A stretch of DNA of 37,181 bases from a virus, in IMG/VR virus record IMGVR_UViG_3300021437_000054, positions 1-37,181 of that record; one strand, written 5' to 3'. The notes beneath the pieces are model-generated. The model saw nothing but the letters and a program-made list of their open reading frames with translations, was not told where the DNA came from and ran no database searches. Of the stretch, positions 30,682 through 36,403 are shown in pieces. Numbering within the stretch: position 1 is the first letter of the stretch; each line of letters begins with the position of its first letter. Made by a program: the position numbers and the translations under genes.

Positions 30682-30977
30682 GGTATGTGGCTCCAAGAAT
30701 TGTATTGAAGCACCTTTTCTATGGTGCGGATATGAACGCCGTATTGATTGGCAAGCGCTTCATTACTTAGATTATCCTTGATATGTTTGCGCAGAGCATC
30801 ACGTTGCCTTGCAGCACTGCGAATGCTCACTACGTCCATATCAAGTAGCTTTGTTTGTGGTAATTCTTGACCCCGAAGGGCCATAGAACGAGCGCGGCTA
30901 AGGTATTCACTACGATCTAGGGTTTTGTCTGATCGATATGCCTTGCCGAATGCTTTTGAATAATTGGTTTGTGCCAT
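30678..30977 (-). CDS. HTH regulatory protein
   Basis: 99 residues. The C-terminal half has a helix-turn-helix: LRKHIKDNLSNEALANQYGV followed by HIRTIEKVLQYNSW (recognition helix HIRTIEKVLQY). The N-terminal half is basic and arginine-rich (NYSKAFGKAYRSDKTLDRSE, with RSEYLSRARSMALRGQ). Placed divergently from the rightward small-gene array with 158 bases between, so it probably controls that promoter or its own. It is preceded directly, with no gap, by a 9-codon leader frame. Confidence 0.75.
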   Translation of the reverse strand: MAQTNYSKAFGKAYRSDKTLDRSEYLSRARSMALRGQELPQTKLLDMDVVSIRSAARQRDALRKHIKDNLSNEALANQYGVHIRTIEKVLQYNSWSHIP

Positions 30978-31007
30978 CTATTCAATATCTAACTCTTCAT
31001 ATTCCAT
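30978..31007 (-). CDS. 9-codon leader peptide upstream of the HTH gene
   Basis: ATG at 31005-31007 to TAG at 30978-30980 encodes MEYEELDIE. It has the better ribosome binding site (aaggagtaggt), while the HTH ATG begins at the next base after the TAG. This arrangement suggests coupled reinitiation: ribosomes finishing the leader start the regulator. The peptide is strongly acidic. Too short to be sure by sequence alone, but the strong ribosome site and exact abutment make chance less likely. Confidence 0.45.
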   Translation of the reverse strand: MEYEELDIE

Positions 31008-31135
31008 ACCTACTCCTTGTTGTTAAGGCTGCAACCATACCACTGTATGCATGTGAATCGTATTAGGGTTTTCCCTAGTACAAATTTTTTGAAACAGGTT
31101 CAGAATTCAGCCATCAACAACACCAAAGGACAGAA
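31008..31135. promoter_or_regulatory. Divergent intergenic region with a palindromic operator-like site
   Basis: The gap between the leftward HTH gene and the rightward small-gene array. It contains tAGGGttttCCCTa (31064-31077), a perfect 5-bp inverted repeat with a 4-base centre, which could bind an HTH dimer. The + ribosome site (aaagga) lies just before 31136. I see no promoter good enough to name. Confidence 0.5.
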
Positions 31136-31393
31136 ATGAACTTCAAAACAACCTTAAATGATGCCGATGTGGTCATCGAGTATGAGCCTGATGATGATGG
31201 TGATGTAAACGAATGTGAAGTGATCTACCAAGGCAAGATCATCACTGAAACTGTGCACCACGATAAGTATTTCTATTTTTTGTGCCAATGCGAGGCTAAT
31301 CTCAAAGAGCACATTGCCTCTGTAAAGTTTGACAATGAATTTGATCGAGGCCAAGAGCTTTATGAGGCCAAGCAGGAATCAACGTCATGGTAA
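31136..31393 (+). CDS. Small acidic protein, first gene of the rightward accessory array
   Basis: 85 residues, rich in Asp and Glu (VVIEYEPDDDGDVNECEVIY), with beta-like N-terminus and helical C-terminus (KEHIASVKFDNEFDRGQELY). A ribosome binding site (aaagga) lies before the ATG. It opens the accessory gene array after the operator-like site, so it would be expressed early. No motif recognised. Acidic phage proteins of this size sometimes mimic DNA, but I see no direct support here. Confidence 0.6.
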   Translation: MNFKTTLNDADVVIEYEPDDDGDVNECEVIYQGKIITETVHHDKYFYFLCQCEANLKEHIASVKFDNEFDRGQELYEAKQESTSW

Positions 31394-31548
31394 CGCAGAC
31401 AATTTTCACCAAGCTGGAGAACTTCAAAGAGGATGTACTAGCCAACTTAGATGCTGCATATGACGTTGAGAGCGCATTGAATGCACTGAGAGCTATCACA
31501 CTGGATGCACTATTACTTGAACAAAGGATTAGAAATGACAACACGTAA
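31387..31548 (+). CDS. Small 53-residue helical protein
   Basis: ATG at 31387 lies in the last codons of the preceding gene (overlap 7 bases), and TAA ends at 31548. The product (MVTQTIFTKLENFKEDVLAN, then LDAAYDVESALNALRAITLD) is almost entirely amphipathic helix. The next gene starts at 31535, overlapping its end. Good packing and coding-like sequence support it. No recognisable domain. Confidence 0.6.
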   Translation: MVTQTIFTKLENFKEDVLANLDAAYDVESALNALRAITLDALLLEQRIRNDNT

Positions 31549-31705
31549 ATTCCCAAGGACTATGAACGAAGCCTTTGGCCCGTATGCTACTGGCCCCATT
31601 GAAGATCAAATTCGACCTATGGACTGGCAGGACATTGTGGTTATTTCTGGCTGTATTTTTTGTGTCACTGCCTTTATCGGCATGATGTTATGGGGTGTTG
31701 TATGA
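31535..31705 (+). CDS. Small membrane protein, RKFPRTMNEAFGP type
   Basis: 56 residues. I choose ATG at 31535 (ribosome site aaagga) rather than one at 31505. The opening MTTRKFPRTMNEAFGPYATG is a signature of a common tiny phage protein. Residues about 35-55 (DIVVISGCIFCVTAFIGMML) form one membrane span near the C-terminus. Likely inner membrane, with a cytoplasmic N-terminus. Function unknown. The next gene overlaps the stop (ATGA). Confidence 0.75.
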   Translation: MTTRKFPRTMNEAFGPYATGPIEDQIRPMDWQDIVVISGCIFCVTAFIGMMLWGVV

Positions 31706-31881
31706 ACTGCTGCAATGATTATGGTGAATGCCACCAGGGTAAAGACTGCCCTGCGCGTGAGTCTTTGGATACTCTTACAGCTATTACGTTGGATAGTGTT
31801 TTTGGATTGCTGCGAAACATGCTAGCTGGAGTTGGTATCTTGGCGGTCATCATGGCGCTTGGCTTTTGGAGTGTTAAATGA
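31702..31881 (+). CDS. Small cysteine-rich membrane protein
   Basis: 59 residues from ATG at 31702 (ATGA overlap). A cysteine-rich N-terminus, MNCCNDYGECHQGKDCPARE, carries five cysteines and one histidine that may bind metal. One membrane span follows (about 38-56, MLAGVGILAVIMALGFW). Similar small Cys-rich membrane proteins are common in phage accessory regions. Exact function unknown; it overlaps the next start (ATGA at 31878). Confidence 0.75.
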   Translation: MNCCNDYGECHQGKDCPARESLDTLTAITLDSVFGLLRNMLAGVGILAVIMALGFWSVK

Positions 31882-32165
31882 CCGACCTCGAAATCAGCAA
31901 AGCCCTCGCATTGGCGATTGGGTGGGATGACCTATGGGTAGATAAACACGGCCAACTATGGGTTGGCTTGAAAGCTGAAGAATTACATGAAGGAATATTC
32001 GACTACCGAGACTGGAACGTAATAGGCCCGATTGCGGAGTGGTACAAGTGCTTTCCGCAAGGTATGGGTGGTGAGTGGTATAGCCGGTGCGGAGATCGTA
32101 TTGCTGTGTTTGCAGACACCCCGCGAAAGGCCGTTGCGTTGGCCGTTATAGGAGCGAAGCAATGA
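31878..32165 (+). CDS. Conserved small phage protein (MTDLEISKALALAIGW type)
   Basis: 95 residues. The pattern TDLEISKALALAIGWDDLWV, then DYRDWNVIGPIAEWYKCFPQ and DTPRKAVALAVIGAKQ, matches a common uncharacterised phage protein family with conserved tryptophans and a FDYRDW motif. Soluble. Starts overlap stops on both sides, so it is translationally coupled within the array. No role established. Confidence 0.7.
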   Translation: MTDLEISKALALAIGWDDLWVDKHGQLWVGLKAEELHEGIFDYRDWNVIGPIAEWYKCFPQGMGGEWYSRCGDRIAVFADTPRKAVALAVIGAKQ

Positions 32166-32314
32166 GCGACCTACAAGAAGCCAAGCGCATCCAGACCTTC
32201 ACCATTCTGCAATTGCTGGAGTACGTGATGACTAACCCTGAGTACCTGACCGACAGCTACTACAGCGTGTTGGGAACCGCTATACGCGCACGCTACAAGG
32301 ACCTAACACTATGA
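32162..32314 (+). CDS. Small 50-residue helical protein
   Basis: ATG at 32162 overlaps the previous stop (ATGA), and TGA at 32312-32314 overlaps the next start. The product (MSDLQEAKRIQTFTILQLLE, then YVMTNPEYLTDSYYSVLGTA) is a short helical protein ending in basic RARYKDLTL. No domain recognised. Confidence 0.55.
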   Translation: MSDLQEAKRIQTFTILQLLEYVMTNPEYLTDSYYSVLGTAIRARYKDLTL

Positions 32315-32838
32315 GCCGCCTAAAAATAGGTCGAGCGAAGCAGGACAGTCTGCCAGCAGAACGCCTTCGGAGACTGATGCATTACAACGAGGAAACAGGA
32401 GTTTTTACGTGGTACGAGTCACGCTCTAGGACTAAGGCCGGGGCAGTGGCAGGGTCAGTTAATACAGACGGATACCTTGCCATCTGCATAGACAAGTCAG
32501 TCTACCTTGCGCACCGCCTTGCGTGGCTCTACGTTTATGACGAGTGGCCTGATACAGCAATCGACCACAGAAATGGAACGCGTACAGACAACTGCATTGC
32601 AAACCTGAGACAGGTAACTCTGTCACAGAACCAGCAAAACAGTAAGCGTAGCGCTGCAAATACATCCGGCACTAAGGGTGTATCGCAAGTGGCATCTTCA
32701 AGAAACTGGAAAGCCCAGATAGAGGTTGACGGAGTGCGAACGGTACTTGGTTCGTTTAAGACGAAGGCCGAAGCTGTAGCTGCAAGACACGCCGCCGAGG
32801 TCATACACCACACGCACAGGAGAACCGAGAATGTCTAG
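32311..32838 (+). CDS. HNH homing-type endonuclease with AP2 DNA-binding domain
   Basis: 175 residues. The HNH nuclease includes AHRLAWLYVYDEWPDTAIDH (His 68, Asp-His 85-86) and RNGTRTDNCIANLRQVTLSQ (Asn 94/98), and the C-terminal AP2-like module is SGTKGVSQVASSRNWKAQIE, then VDGVRTVLGSFKTKAEAVAA. This HNH-AP2 pairing is classic for phage homing endonucleases. It is embedded in tiny coupled genes by start/stop overlap, so it may have entered as a unit without breaking coupling. Expected action: cleave and copy into related phage genomes. Confidence 0.88.
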   Translation: MSRLKIGRAKQDSLPAERLRRLMHYNEETGVFTWYESRSRTKAGAVAGSVNTDGYLAICIDKSVYLAHRLAWLYVYDEWPDTAIDHRNGTRTDNCIANLRQVTLSQNQQNSKRSAANTSGTKGVSQVASSRNWKAQIEVDGVRTVLGSFKTKAEAVAARHAAEVIHHTHRRTENV

Positions 32839-33175
32839 ACTTTTGTTTGCCGCAGCACGCGGCGCGCGGGTTCAGCGCCAACAAGAATCTTTGTCAGGGA
32901 CTATCTGGTGGGAAACCGTTGCTATCCAGTGGGGTCTTGATGATGAACTCCGCATCCACCCCGATGATAAGAACCTGCAGTACGGGTCGATCAGCACGGC
33001 GCTGCGGGGGATGGCAGACAGCGAAGACAGCCCGCGCGGTGACATGCTCTACGACACCCTCGCCGGGGTTACACCGTACAGTATCGAGCCTAGATGGATA
33101 CTGAGCGCCGCCAGCATTCACCGCTCCCTGTTTCTTTTAATCTTGGCCGAAGCACTGGCCGACGAAGGACTTTGA
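32831..33175 (+). CDS. Conserved phage protein ending in LILAEALADEGL
   Basis: 114 residues. It starts MSRLLFAAARGARVQRQQES within the last codons of the HNH gene, with ribosome site aggaga upstream. The pattern SLSGTIWWETVAIQWGLDDE, LRIHPDDKNLQYGSISTALR and the C-terminal SLFLLILAEALADEGL resemble a common uncharacterised phage protein. The final hydrophobic run (about 96-106) is short and probably a buried helix. Function unknown. Confidence 0.7.
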   Translation: MSRLLFAAARGARVQRQQESLSGTIWWETVAIQWGLDDELRIHPDDKNLQYGSISTALRGMADSEDSPRGDMLYDTLAGVTPYSIEPRWILSAASIHRSLFLLILAEALADEGL

Positions 33176-33176
33176 T

Positions 33177-33410
33177 ATGACACAAAACACCGTACCGCTG
33201 CCGGAGCCGGCGACAGTTACCGTTCTTCACGAGGTGGCCTATTACACCGCCGACCAAATGCACGCCCACGCAGCAAAGGTGTGCGCGGAGAAGGATGCGG
33301 AGATTGATCGGCTGAACACTGTCATCAAGTCATGGCTTCGAGCCAATGGACCTGATGGCTGGATTGATGACATGCGGGTCGAACTCGCAGCCCTTAAGGA
33401 AACCAAATGA
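33177..33410 (+). CDS. Small helical protein
   Basis: 77 residues: TVTVLHEVAYYTADQMHAHA, then AKVCAEKDAEIDRLNTVIKS, WLRANGPDGWIDDM and a C-terminal ELAALKETK. The middle is coiled-coil prone (AEKDAEIDRLNTVI). Ribosome site aaggac lies upstream and the next gene overlaps its stop (ATGA). The ending RVELAALKETK resembles the ending of the next gene (TAALKETK), hinting at shared ancestry of the C-terminal tails. Confidence 0.6.
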   Translation: MTQNTVPLPEPATVTVLHEVAYYTADQMHAHAAKVCAEKDAEIDRLNTVIKSWLRANGPDGWIDDMRVELAALKETK

Positions 33411-33586
33411 AACGCCCAATAGAGCACGAGTACAACAGCTTTGTTAGCTACGCCAGAGAGCTTGAGAAGTATTGCAGTGAACTGGAGTCCGCTGCACAGC
33501 AGGCGCTGAATGCGCTGAAAGGATGGCCGGGCAAGCCACGCGCCGCCTTTGAAATTCTTACCGCAGCCCTTAAGGAAACCAAATAA
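33407..33586 (+). CDS. Tandem family member 1: small coiled-coil protein
   Basis: 59 residues from ATG at 33407 (ATGA overlap) to TAA at 33584-33586. Helical: RPIEHEYNSFVSYARELEKY, then CSELESAAQQALNALKGWPG and a C-terminal AFEILTAALKETK. The SAAQQALNAL ... ILTAALKE module is repeated in the next two genes, so these appear to be products of tandem duplication. The next ATG overlaps the TAA by one base. Function unknown. Confidence 0.65.
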   Translation: MKRPIEHEYNSFVSYARELEKYCSELESAAQQALNALKGWPGKPRAAFEILTAALKETK

Positions 33587-33870
33587 TGCACAGCACATTT
33601 GATGAAGATACAAACTTCAATAACCAAGAAGAAACGATTGGTGAGCTGCGAGACACCTGCAAAGAACTGCGTGCTGATGTAGCACACAAGGACAAGGTGA
33701 TTGAACAGTACAGTGATGAAGCAAGAAAACTCTTTGCCGAACTCACCGAGCTGCGCACCGCTGCGCAACAGGCGCTGGAGGCTATTGCAAGCTTGTCTGG
33801 AATGGGACTGACAGATAAGGCGGTTATTGCCATCACCACCCTCACCGCCGCACTGGAGAGCAAGACATGA
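33586..33870 (+). CDS. Tandem family member 2: small coiled-coil protein
   Basis: 94 residues. Long coiled coil: EETIGELRDTCKELRADVAH, then KDKVIEQYSDEARKLFAELT and the shared C-terminal module with AAQQALEAIASLSGMGLTDK and ITTLTAALESK. The DNA for ELTELRTA and AAQQALEA recurs in the next gene as exact 24-bp (33738-33761 and 33920-33943) and 21-bp (33763-33783 and 34050-34070) repeats. This signals recent duplication or gene conversion. Confidence 0.68.
   Translation: MHSTFDEDTNFNNQEETIGELRDTCKELRADVAHKDKVIEQYSDEARKLFAELTELRTAAQQALEAIASLSGMGLTDKAVIAITTLTAALESKT
33738..33761 (+). repeat. 24-bp direct repeat (copy 1; copy 2 at 33920-33943)
   Basis: Exact repeat beginning cgaactcaccgagctg and ending in cgc, encoding ELTELRT in two adjacent genes. 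A second exact 21-bp repeat (33763-33783 and 34050-34070) encodes AAQQALEA. Together they support recent tandem duplication or conversion between the paralogous genes. Confidence 0.9.
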
Positions 33871-34166
33871 AAGTCAAACACATCAAGACCCTGAAAGACG
33901 GGCGGCGTCACGTGTTGATCGAACTCACCGAGCTGCGCACCGCGTTGGCAGAGCGGGATACGGAGATTGAAGGATGGAAGGCCGACCAGAAAGAGAACCT
34001 GTGCAACCAGTGCGAACTGCAAATGCAGATCAACACCCTCCGATCAGCCGCGCAACAGGCGCTGGAGGCTTTGGAGGAACTGCGCTACAGCAGCACAACA
34101 TTCAAGGCCGATAAGCTGTACGCAGAAGCTAAAGCCGCCATCACTGCAGCACTGGAGAGCAAATGA
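33867..34166 (+). CDS. Tandem family member 3: small coiled-coil protein
   Basis: 99 residues from ATG at 33867 (ATGA overlap). The N-terminus MKVKHIKTLKDGRRHVLIEL is unlike the other members. It is then followed by ELTELRTALAERDTEIEGWK and the shared C-terminal module with SAAQQALEALEELRYSSTTF and AKAAITAALESK. Probably helical and oligomeric. Function unknown. A family of C-terminal modules on varied N-terminal heads is common in phage accessory arrays. Confidence 0.68.
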   Translation: MKVKHIKTLKDGRRHVLIELTELRTALAERDTEIEGWKADQKENLCNQCELQMQINTLRSAAQQALEALEELRYSSTTFKADKLYAEAKAAITAALESK

Positions 34167-34312
34167 CAGACGAACAGCACAGCGCATGGATGCGGGTGGC
34201 GGTAATCGTTGCGCTAATCGCCGGTGCGACCGCTTGCGCTATTACTGGGCACGAAGACGCCGCCTACGTCTTTGGCACTGCGATATTTTTTACATTCCTT
34301 GGAATACTATGA
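34163..34312 (+). CDS. Small two-span membrane protein
   Basis: 49 residues from ATG at 34163 (ATGA overlap) to TGA at 34310-34312. Residues about 10-28 (MRVAVIVALIAGATACAITG) and about 34-49 (YVFGTAIFFTFLGIL) are hydrophobic, giving two membrane spans with short ends. No family recognised. Holin-like size is possible, but its early location away from the lysis cassette argues for another membrane role. Confidence 0.62.
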   Translation: MTDEQHSAWMRVAVIVALIAGATACAITGHEDAAYVFGTAIFFTFLGIL

Positions 34313-35160
34313 CCACCATCATCAAACTGAAGGCCGCGCTGGCGGCTCTGCAAAAAAACGGAGAGCATCTGCCCGTTGATTTTGACTACCACTTTGAAGC
34401 GATGGAAGACCTGCGCTCTGTGATTGCGGAGATGGAAGCGGGGGAGCCGGTGGCTACCATAACCGTTTGGAATCACAAAGGTCATTTAACAAACCACGAT
34501 GTAGATTGTTTCGGCGAACTGCCAGAAGGCACGCATCAGCTCTACACCCACCCGCAGCCAAAGGCCGAGCCAGCAGATGGCACACTGCTCAAGCAGTTTC
34601 TGTCCGAGGCGAAGAAGGCTGGCGTTACTCACCTTAATTTCGCGCAGCCAAAGGCCGAGCCAGTTGTAAAGGAATCCTTGACTACTGAGGGAACTGTCAA
34701 GGAATCCTTGACGGTTGAGCCAGTGCAGGAGCCGGTGACCGGATGCGCTTGCCGGTGGGATGCTGACGATAACCGCGTGGCTACATGCGTTCGTCATCAG
34801 GGATGGCTTGATGTGGTCCATGAGTGGGCTGAGCGCGCCAAGGCAGCAGAAGCCGCTGCACTCCAAACAGCGCCAGTGCAGGAGCCGGGAAAATTGACGC
34901 CAGACCAGAAAGACGCCGAGCGCGCAGCCTTTGAGCAGTGGTACGTCGAAAACGCATTCAACTATGAGCGCGACCCGCTTGGAAGCAAGCTATGCGGCGA
35001 CCAGTGGGCGGCATGGAAGTATCGCGCCGCCGCACCCCAAGCAAAGCCGCTGACGGACGCGCAGATTGCCCATATCGTGGACAGTATCACGGTCTACCAG
35101 GGCGAATACCCACATGCTATTGCCCGCGCCATAGAAGCCGCCCACGGTATCAAGCCATGA
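34309..35160 (+). CDS. Modular phage protein with repeated Pro/Glu linkers
   Basis: 283 residues from ATG at 34309 (ATGA overlap). An N-terminal helix (MTTIIKLKAALAALQKNGEH) and folded part (VATITVWNHKGHLTNHDVDC, then FGELPEGTHQLYTHPQPKAE) are followed by linkers with repeats: two copies of QPKAEP, two of VKESLT (14-bp repeats at 34669 and 34699), and two of PVQEP. A middle C-rich segment (VTGCACRWDADDNRVATCVR) may bind metal. The C-terminal domain has AFEQWYVENAFNYERDPLGS and QWAAWKYRAAAPQAKPLTDA. Such mosaic proteins are common in accessory phage regions. Function unknown. Confidence 0.68.
   Translation: MTTIIKLKAALAALQKNGEHLPVDFDYHFEAMEDLRSVIAEMEAGEPVATITVWNHKGHLTNHDVDCFGELPEGTHQLYTHPQPKAEPADGTLLKQFLSEAKKAGVTHLNFAQPKAEPVVKESLTTEGTVKESLTVEPVQEPVTGCACRWDADDNRVATCVRHQGWLDVVHEWAERAKAAEAAALQTAPVQEPGKLTPDQKDAERAAFEQWYVENAFNYERDPLGSKLCGDQWAAWKYRAAAPQAKPLTDAQIAHIVDSITVYQGEYPHAIARAIEAAHGIKP
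34553..34573 (+). repeat. 21-bp direct repeat (copy 2 at 34643-34663)
   Basis: Exact 21-bp repeat containing cagccaaaggccgagccag, encoding QPKAEP. Additional repeats in the same gene: aaggaatccttgac at 34669-34682 and 34699-34712, and gccagtgcaggagccgg around 34720 and 34874. Repeated linker blocks indicate internal duplication. Confidence 0.85.
34696..34712. other. 17-bp palindrome (8-bp arms, 1-base centre) inside the modular gene
   Basis: gtcaagga, a, tccttgac is a perfect inverted repeat. It is within coding sequence, created by the VKESLT linker duplication, and could serve as a protein-binding site, but position inside a gene makes a chance origin likely. Confidence 0.5.
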
Positions 35161-35528
35161 AACGCATACAGACCAACACCCTGCGCAACTTGGCATGGTT
35201 CGCTTCCCAGCCAGACCCCGTTACCTGGGCCGAAGTGGCCGACGATCTACGCCAGATGCCGCAGTCTGCGCAGAACATTCTCAAGCGATACACCGCTGAC
35301 GGCCTACTGCATTGCGAGGCTCGACCCACGCAGATCACAAGCCATGGCCTCAGCAAGTTCGGCAAGCCTTATGAGTGCACCCGTACAGTTATGGTTCGCC
35401 ATTACACCATCACACCTAAAGGGGTAGCTCTGCTTGCAGAGCATAGTGATGGACGTGATCTAACTCCTACACCACGCCGCTTCAGGATCGTGGCTAATTC
35501 AATATTCAACTACGCAGCTTCACTATGA
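35157..35528 (+). CDS. Winged-helix-like DNA-binding protein
   Basis: 123 residues from ATG at 35157 (ATGA overlap). The segment QPDPVTWAEVADDLRQMPQS followed by AQNILKRYTADGLLHCEARP resembles a winged helix: helices, a recognition helix QNILKRYTADG, and a turn to the wing. Then TVMVRHYTITPKGVALLAEH is typical of small regulators. No effector domain. It may control later genes, but there is no direct evidence. The next gene overlaps the stop. Confidence 0.62.
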   Translation: MKRIQTNTLRNLAWFASQPDPVTWAEVADDLRQMPQSAQNILKRYTADGLLHCEARPTQITSHGLSKFGKPYECTRTVMVRHYTITPKGVALLAEHSDGRDLTPTPRRFRIVANSIFNYAASL

Positions 35529-35731
35529 AAAACGCATTCGACTGGAAGGGTCAGCCTTCTATTTTTACAACCAAAGCCAAAGGAAACTTGGCTTTTGGAG
35601 AAGACGCAACACGCAGGAACCTTGCTTTATCTATTCGCTCAAAGCGTGCGCCAGCAATGTTTGAAGGAAGCTCCAAGTACCTTGGGCCTGATCTAATGCT
35701 AGCCAGAAACCCAATGAAGAAGTCTACTTAG
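35525..35731 (+). CDS. Small protein of unknown function, last of the accessory array
   Basis: 68 residues from ATG at 35525 (ATGA overlap). Basic and hydrophilic: MKNAFDWKGQPSIFTTKAKG, then NLAFGEDATRRNLALSIRSK. Ends at 35731, overlapping the 3' end of Rz by 8 bases in convergent orientation. I see no terminator hairpin between them, so the two convergent transcripts probably overlap. No domain recognised. Confidence 0.6.
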   Translation: MKNAFDWKGQPSIFTTKAKGNLAFGEDATRRNLALSIRSKRAPAMFEGSSKYLGPDLMLARNPMKKST

Positions 35732-36197
35732 GAACCACATTTCTAATGTAGTCCTGCAAGCCTAGGGCTTTGTCTGCGATGGTTGCAGCATCTCGCGCCA
35801 CCGCTTCATATCGCTCAAGGCATCGGCTAAGGATGTAGTCTTTGGGGGAACCATCAGCTCCGGGGGCGGCTGAGGTATCACCGGAGGCTGAACCGGAGGC
35901 AAGGGCGGCTTGCAGGCGCAGGCGCTCAGCGTCAAGAGCGCCCACAGCAGTGGCAGTAGCAGTTTTGAGGGATTCATAGTTTTCACTCACTTTACGGTTA
36001 GCGACTTGCAGGGACTGCTCTTTGGCGCGTGCGGCTTTCTCAGCAGCCAACGTGTCTAAAACTTGCTGATTTTTATACATGTCAAACTCGACCTGTACAG
36101 AATTACCGCCCATTTTGTACATCTTCCAACCGAAGGCGACTTCACCGAGGGCTAGGAACACCAGAATCCATATACGCCAGTTAAGAAGAAGGCTCAT
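35724..36197 (-). CDS. Rz: Rz-like inner-membrane spanin (i-spanin)
   Basis: 157 residues. The N-terminal membrane anchor (about 5-24, LNWRIWILVFLALGEVAFGW) is followed by a long periplasmic coiled coil (YKNQQVLDTLAAEKAARAKE, QSLQVANRKVSENYESLKTA) and a helical C-terminus with conserved-looking cysteine in YILSRCLERYEAVARD. This matches Rz proteins that join Rz1 to fuse inner and outer membranes in the last step of lysis. Rz1 is nested inside in another frame. It overlaps the holin-like gene stop by 4 bases (ATGA). Alternative: other coiled-coil membrane proteins, but the nested lipoprotein makes Rz clear. Confidence 0.85.
   Translation of the reverse strand: MSLLLNWRIWILVFLALGEVAFGWKMYKMGGNSVQVEFDMYKNQQVLDTLAAEKAARAKEQSLQVANRKVSENYESLKTATATAVGALDAERLRLQAALASGSASGDTSAAPGADGSPKDYILSRCLERYEAVARDAATIADKALGLQDYIRNVVPK
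35762..35986 (-). CDS. Rz1: Rz1-like outer-membrane lipoprotein (o-spanin), nested in Rz
   Basis: 74 residues entirely inside the Rz gene in a shifted frame. It has a lipoprotein signal with lipobox LTLSAC (cysteine about residue 23), then a proline-rich linker (CKPPLPPVQPPVIPQPPPEL), both hallmarks of Rz1. ATG at 35986 or at 35977 (MNPSKLLL) can start it. Cleavage and lipidation at the cysteine would place it in the outer membrane, where it pairs with Rz. Nesting is classical for lambda-type spanins. Confidence 0.9.
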   Translation of the reverse strand: MKTMNPSKLLLPLLWALLTLSACACKPPLPPVQPPVIPQPPPELMVPPKTTSLADALSDMKRWREMLQPSQTKP

Positions 36198-36385
36198 GGC
36201 TTGGTTACCCCGTATTTGTTGTCCATAGTGCCACCAGCAATGTACGCGCCCACTGTGGCTGCAGTCACCAAAGCGTATGTGCTTCCGGCCGGGTCAAGGT
36301 GGCCGGTGTACTGCAGGAATGTTGTAGCTACACCAGCACCTAGCGTGATGATGAATCGGCGACCGCCAAGGCTAGTGAAATTCAT
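36194..36385 (-). CDS. Holin-like small membrane protein
   Basis: 63 residues from ATG at 36385; a GGGAGGA ribosome site lies directly before it, and the GTG at 36397 would contain that site. Two hydrophobic spans: about 8-26 (GRRFIITLGAGVATTFLQYT) and about 33-52 (STYALVTAATVGAYIAGGT), with a basic residue pair at the start of the first. Its place next to Rz and the candidate endolysin gene suggests a holin, though no fine family match is claimed. It overlaps the Rz start (ATGA). Confidence 0.65.
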   Translation of the reverse strand: MNFTSLGGRRFIITLGAGVATTFLQYTGHLDPAGSTYALVTAATVGAYIAGGTMDNKYGVTKP

Positions 36386-36403
36386 AAATCCTCCCACCTG
36401 ACG

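Noticed and set aside
33967-34308. Upstream extension of the 283-residue modular gene
   Set aside because: The extension runs through the coiled-coil genes in another frame. The ATG at 34309 has an ATGA overlap and gives a normal N-terminus.
34696-34712. 17-bp palindrome as a regulatory operator
   Set aside because: It is inside a coding linker whose protein repeat explains it, with no promoter nearby. Listed only as a sequence feature.
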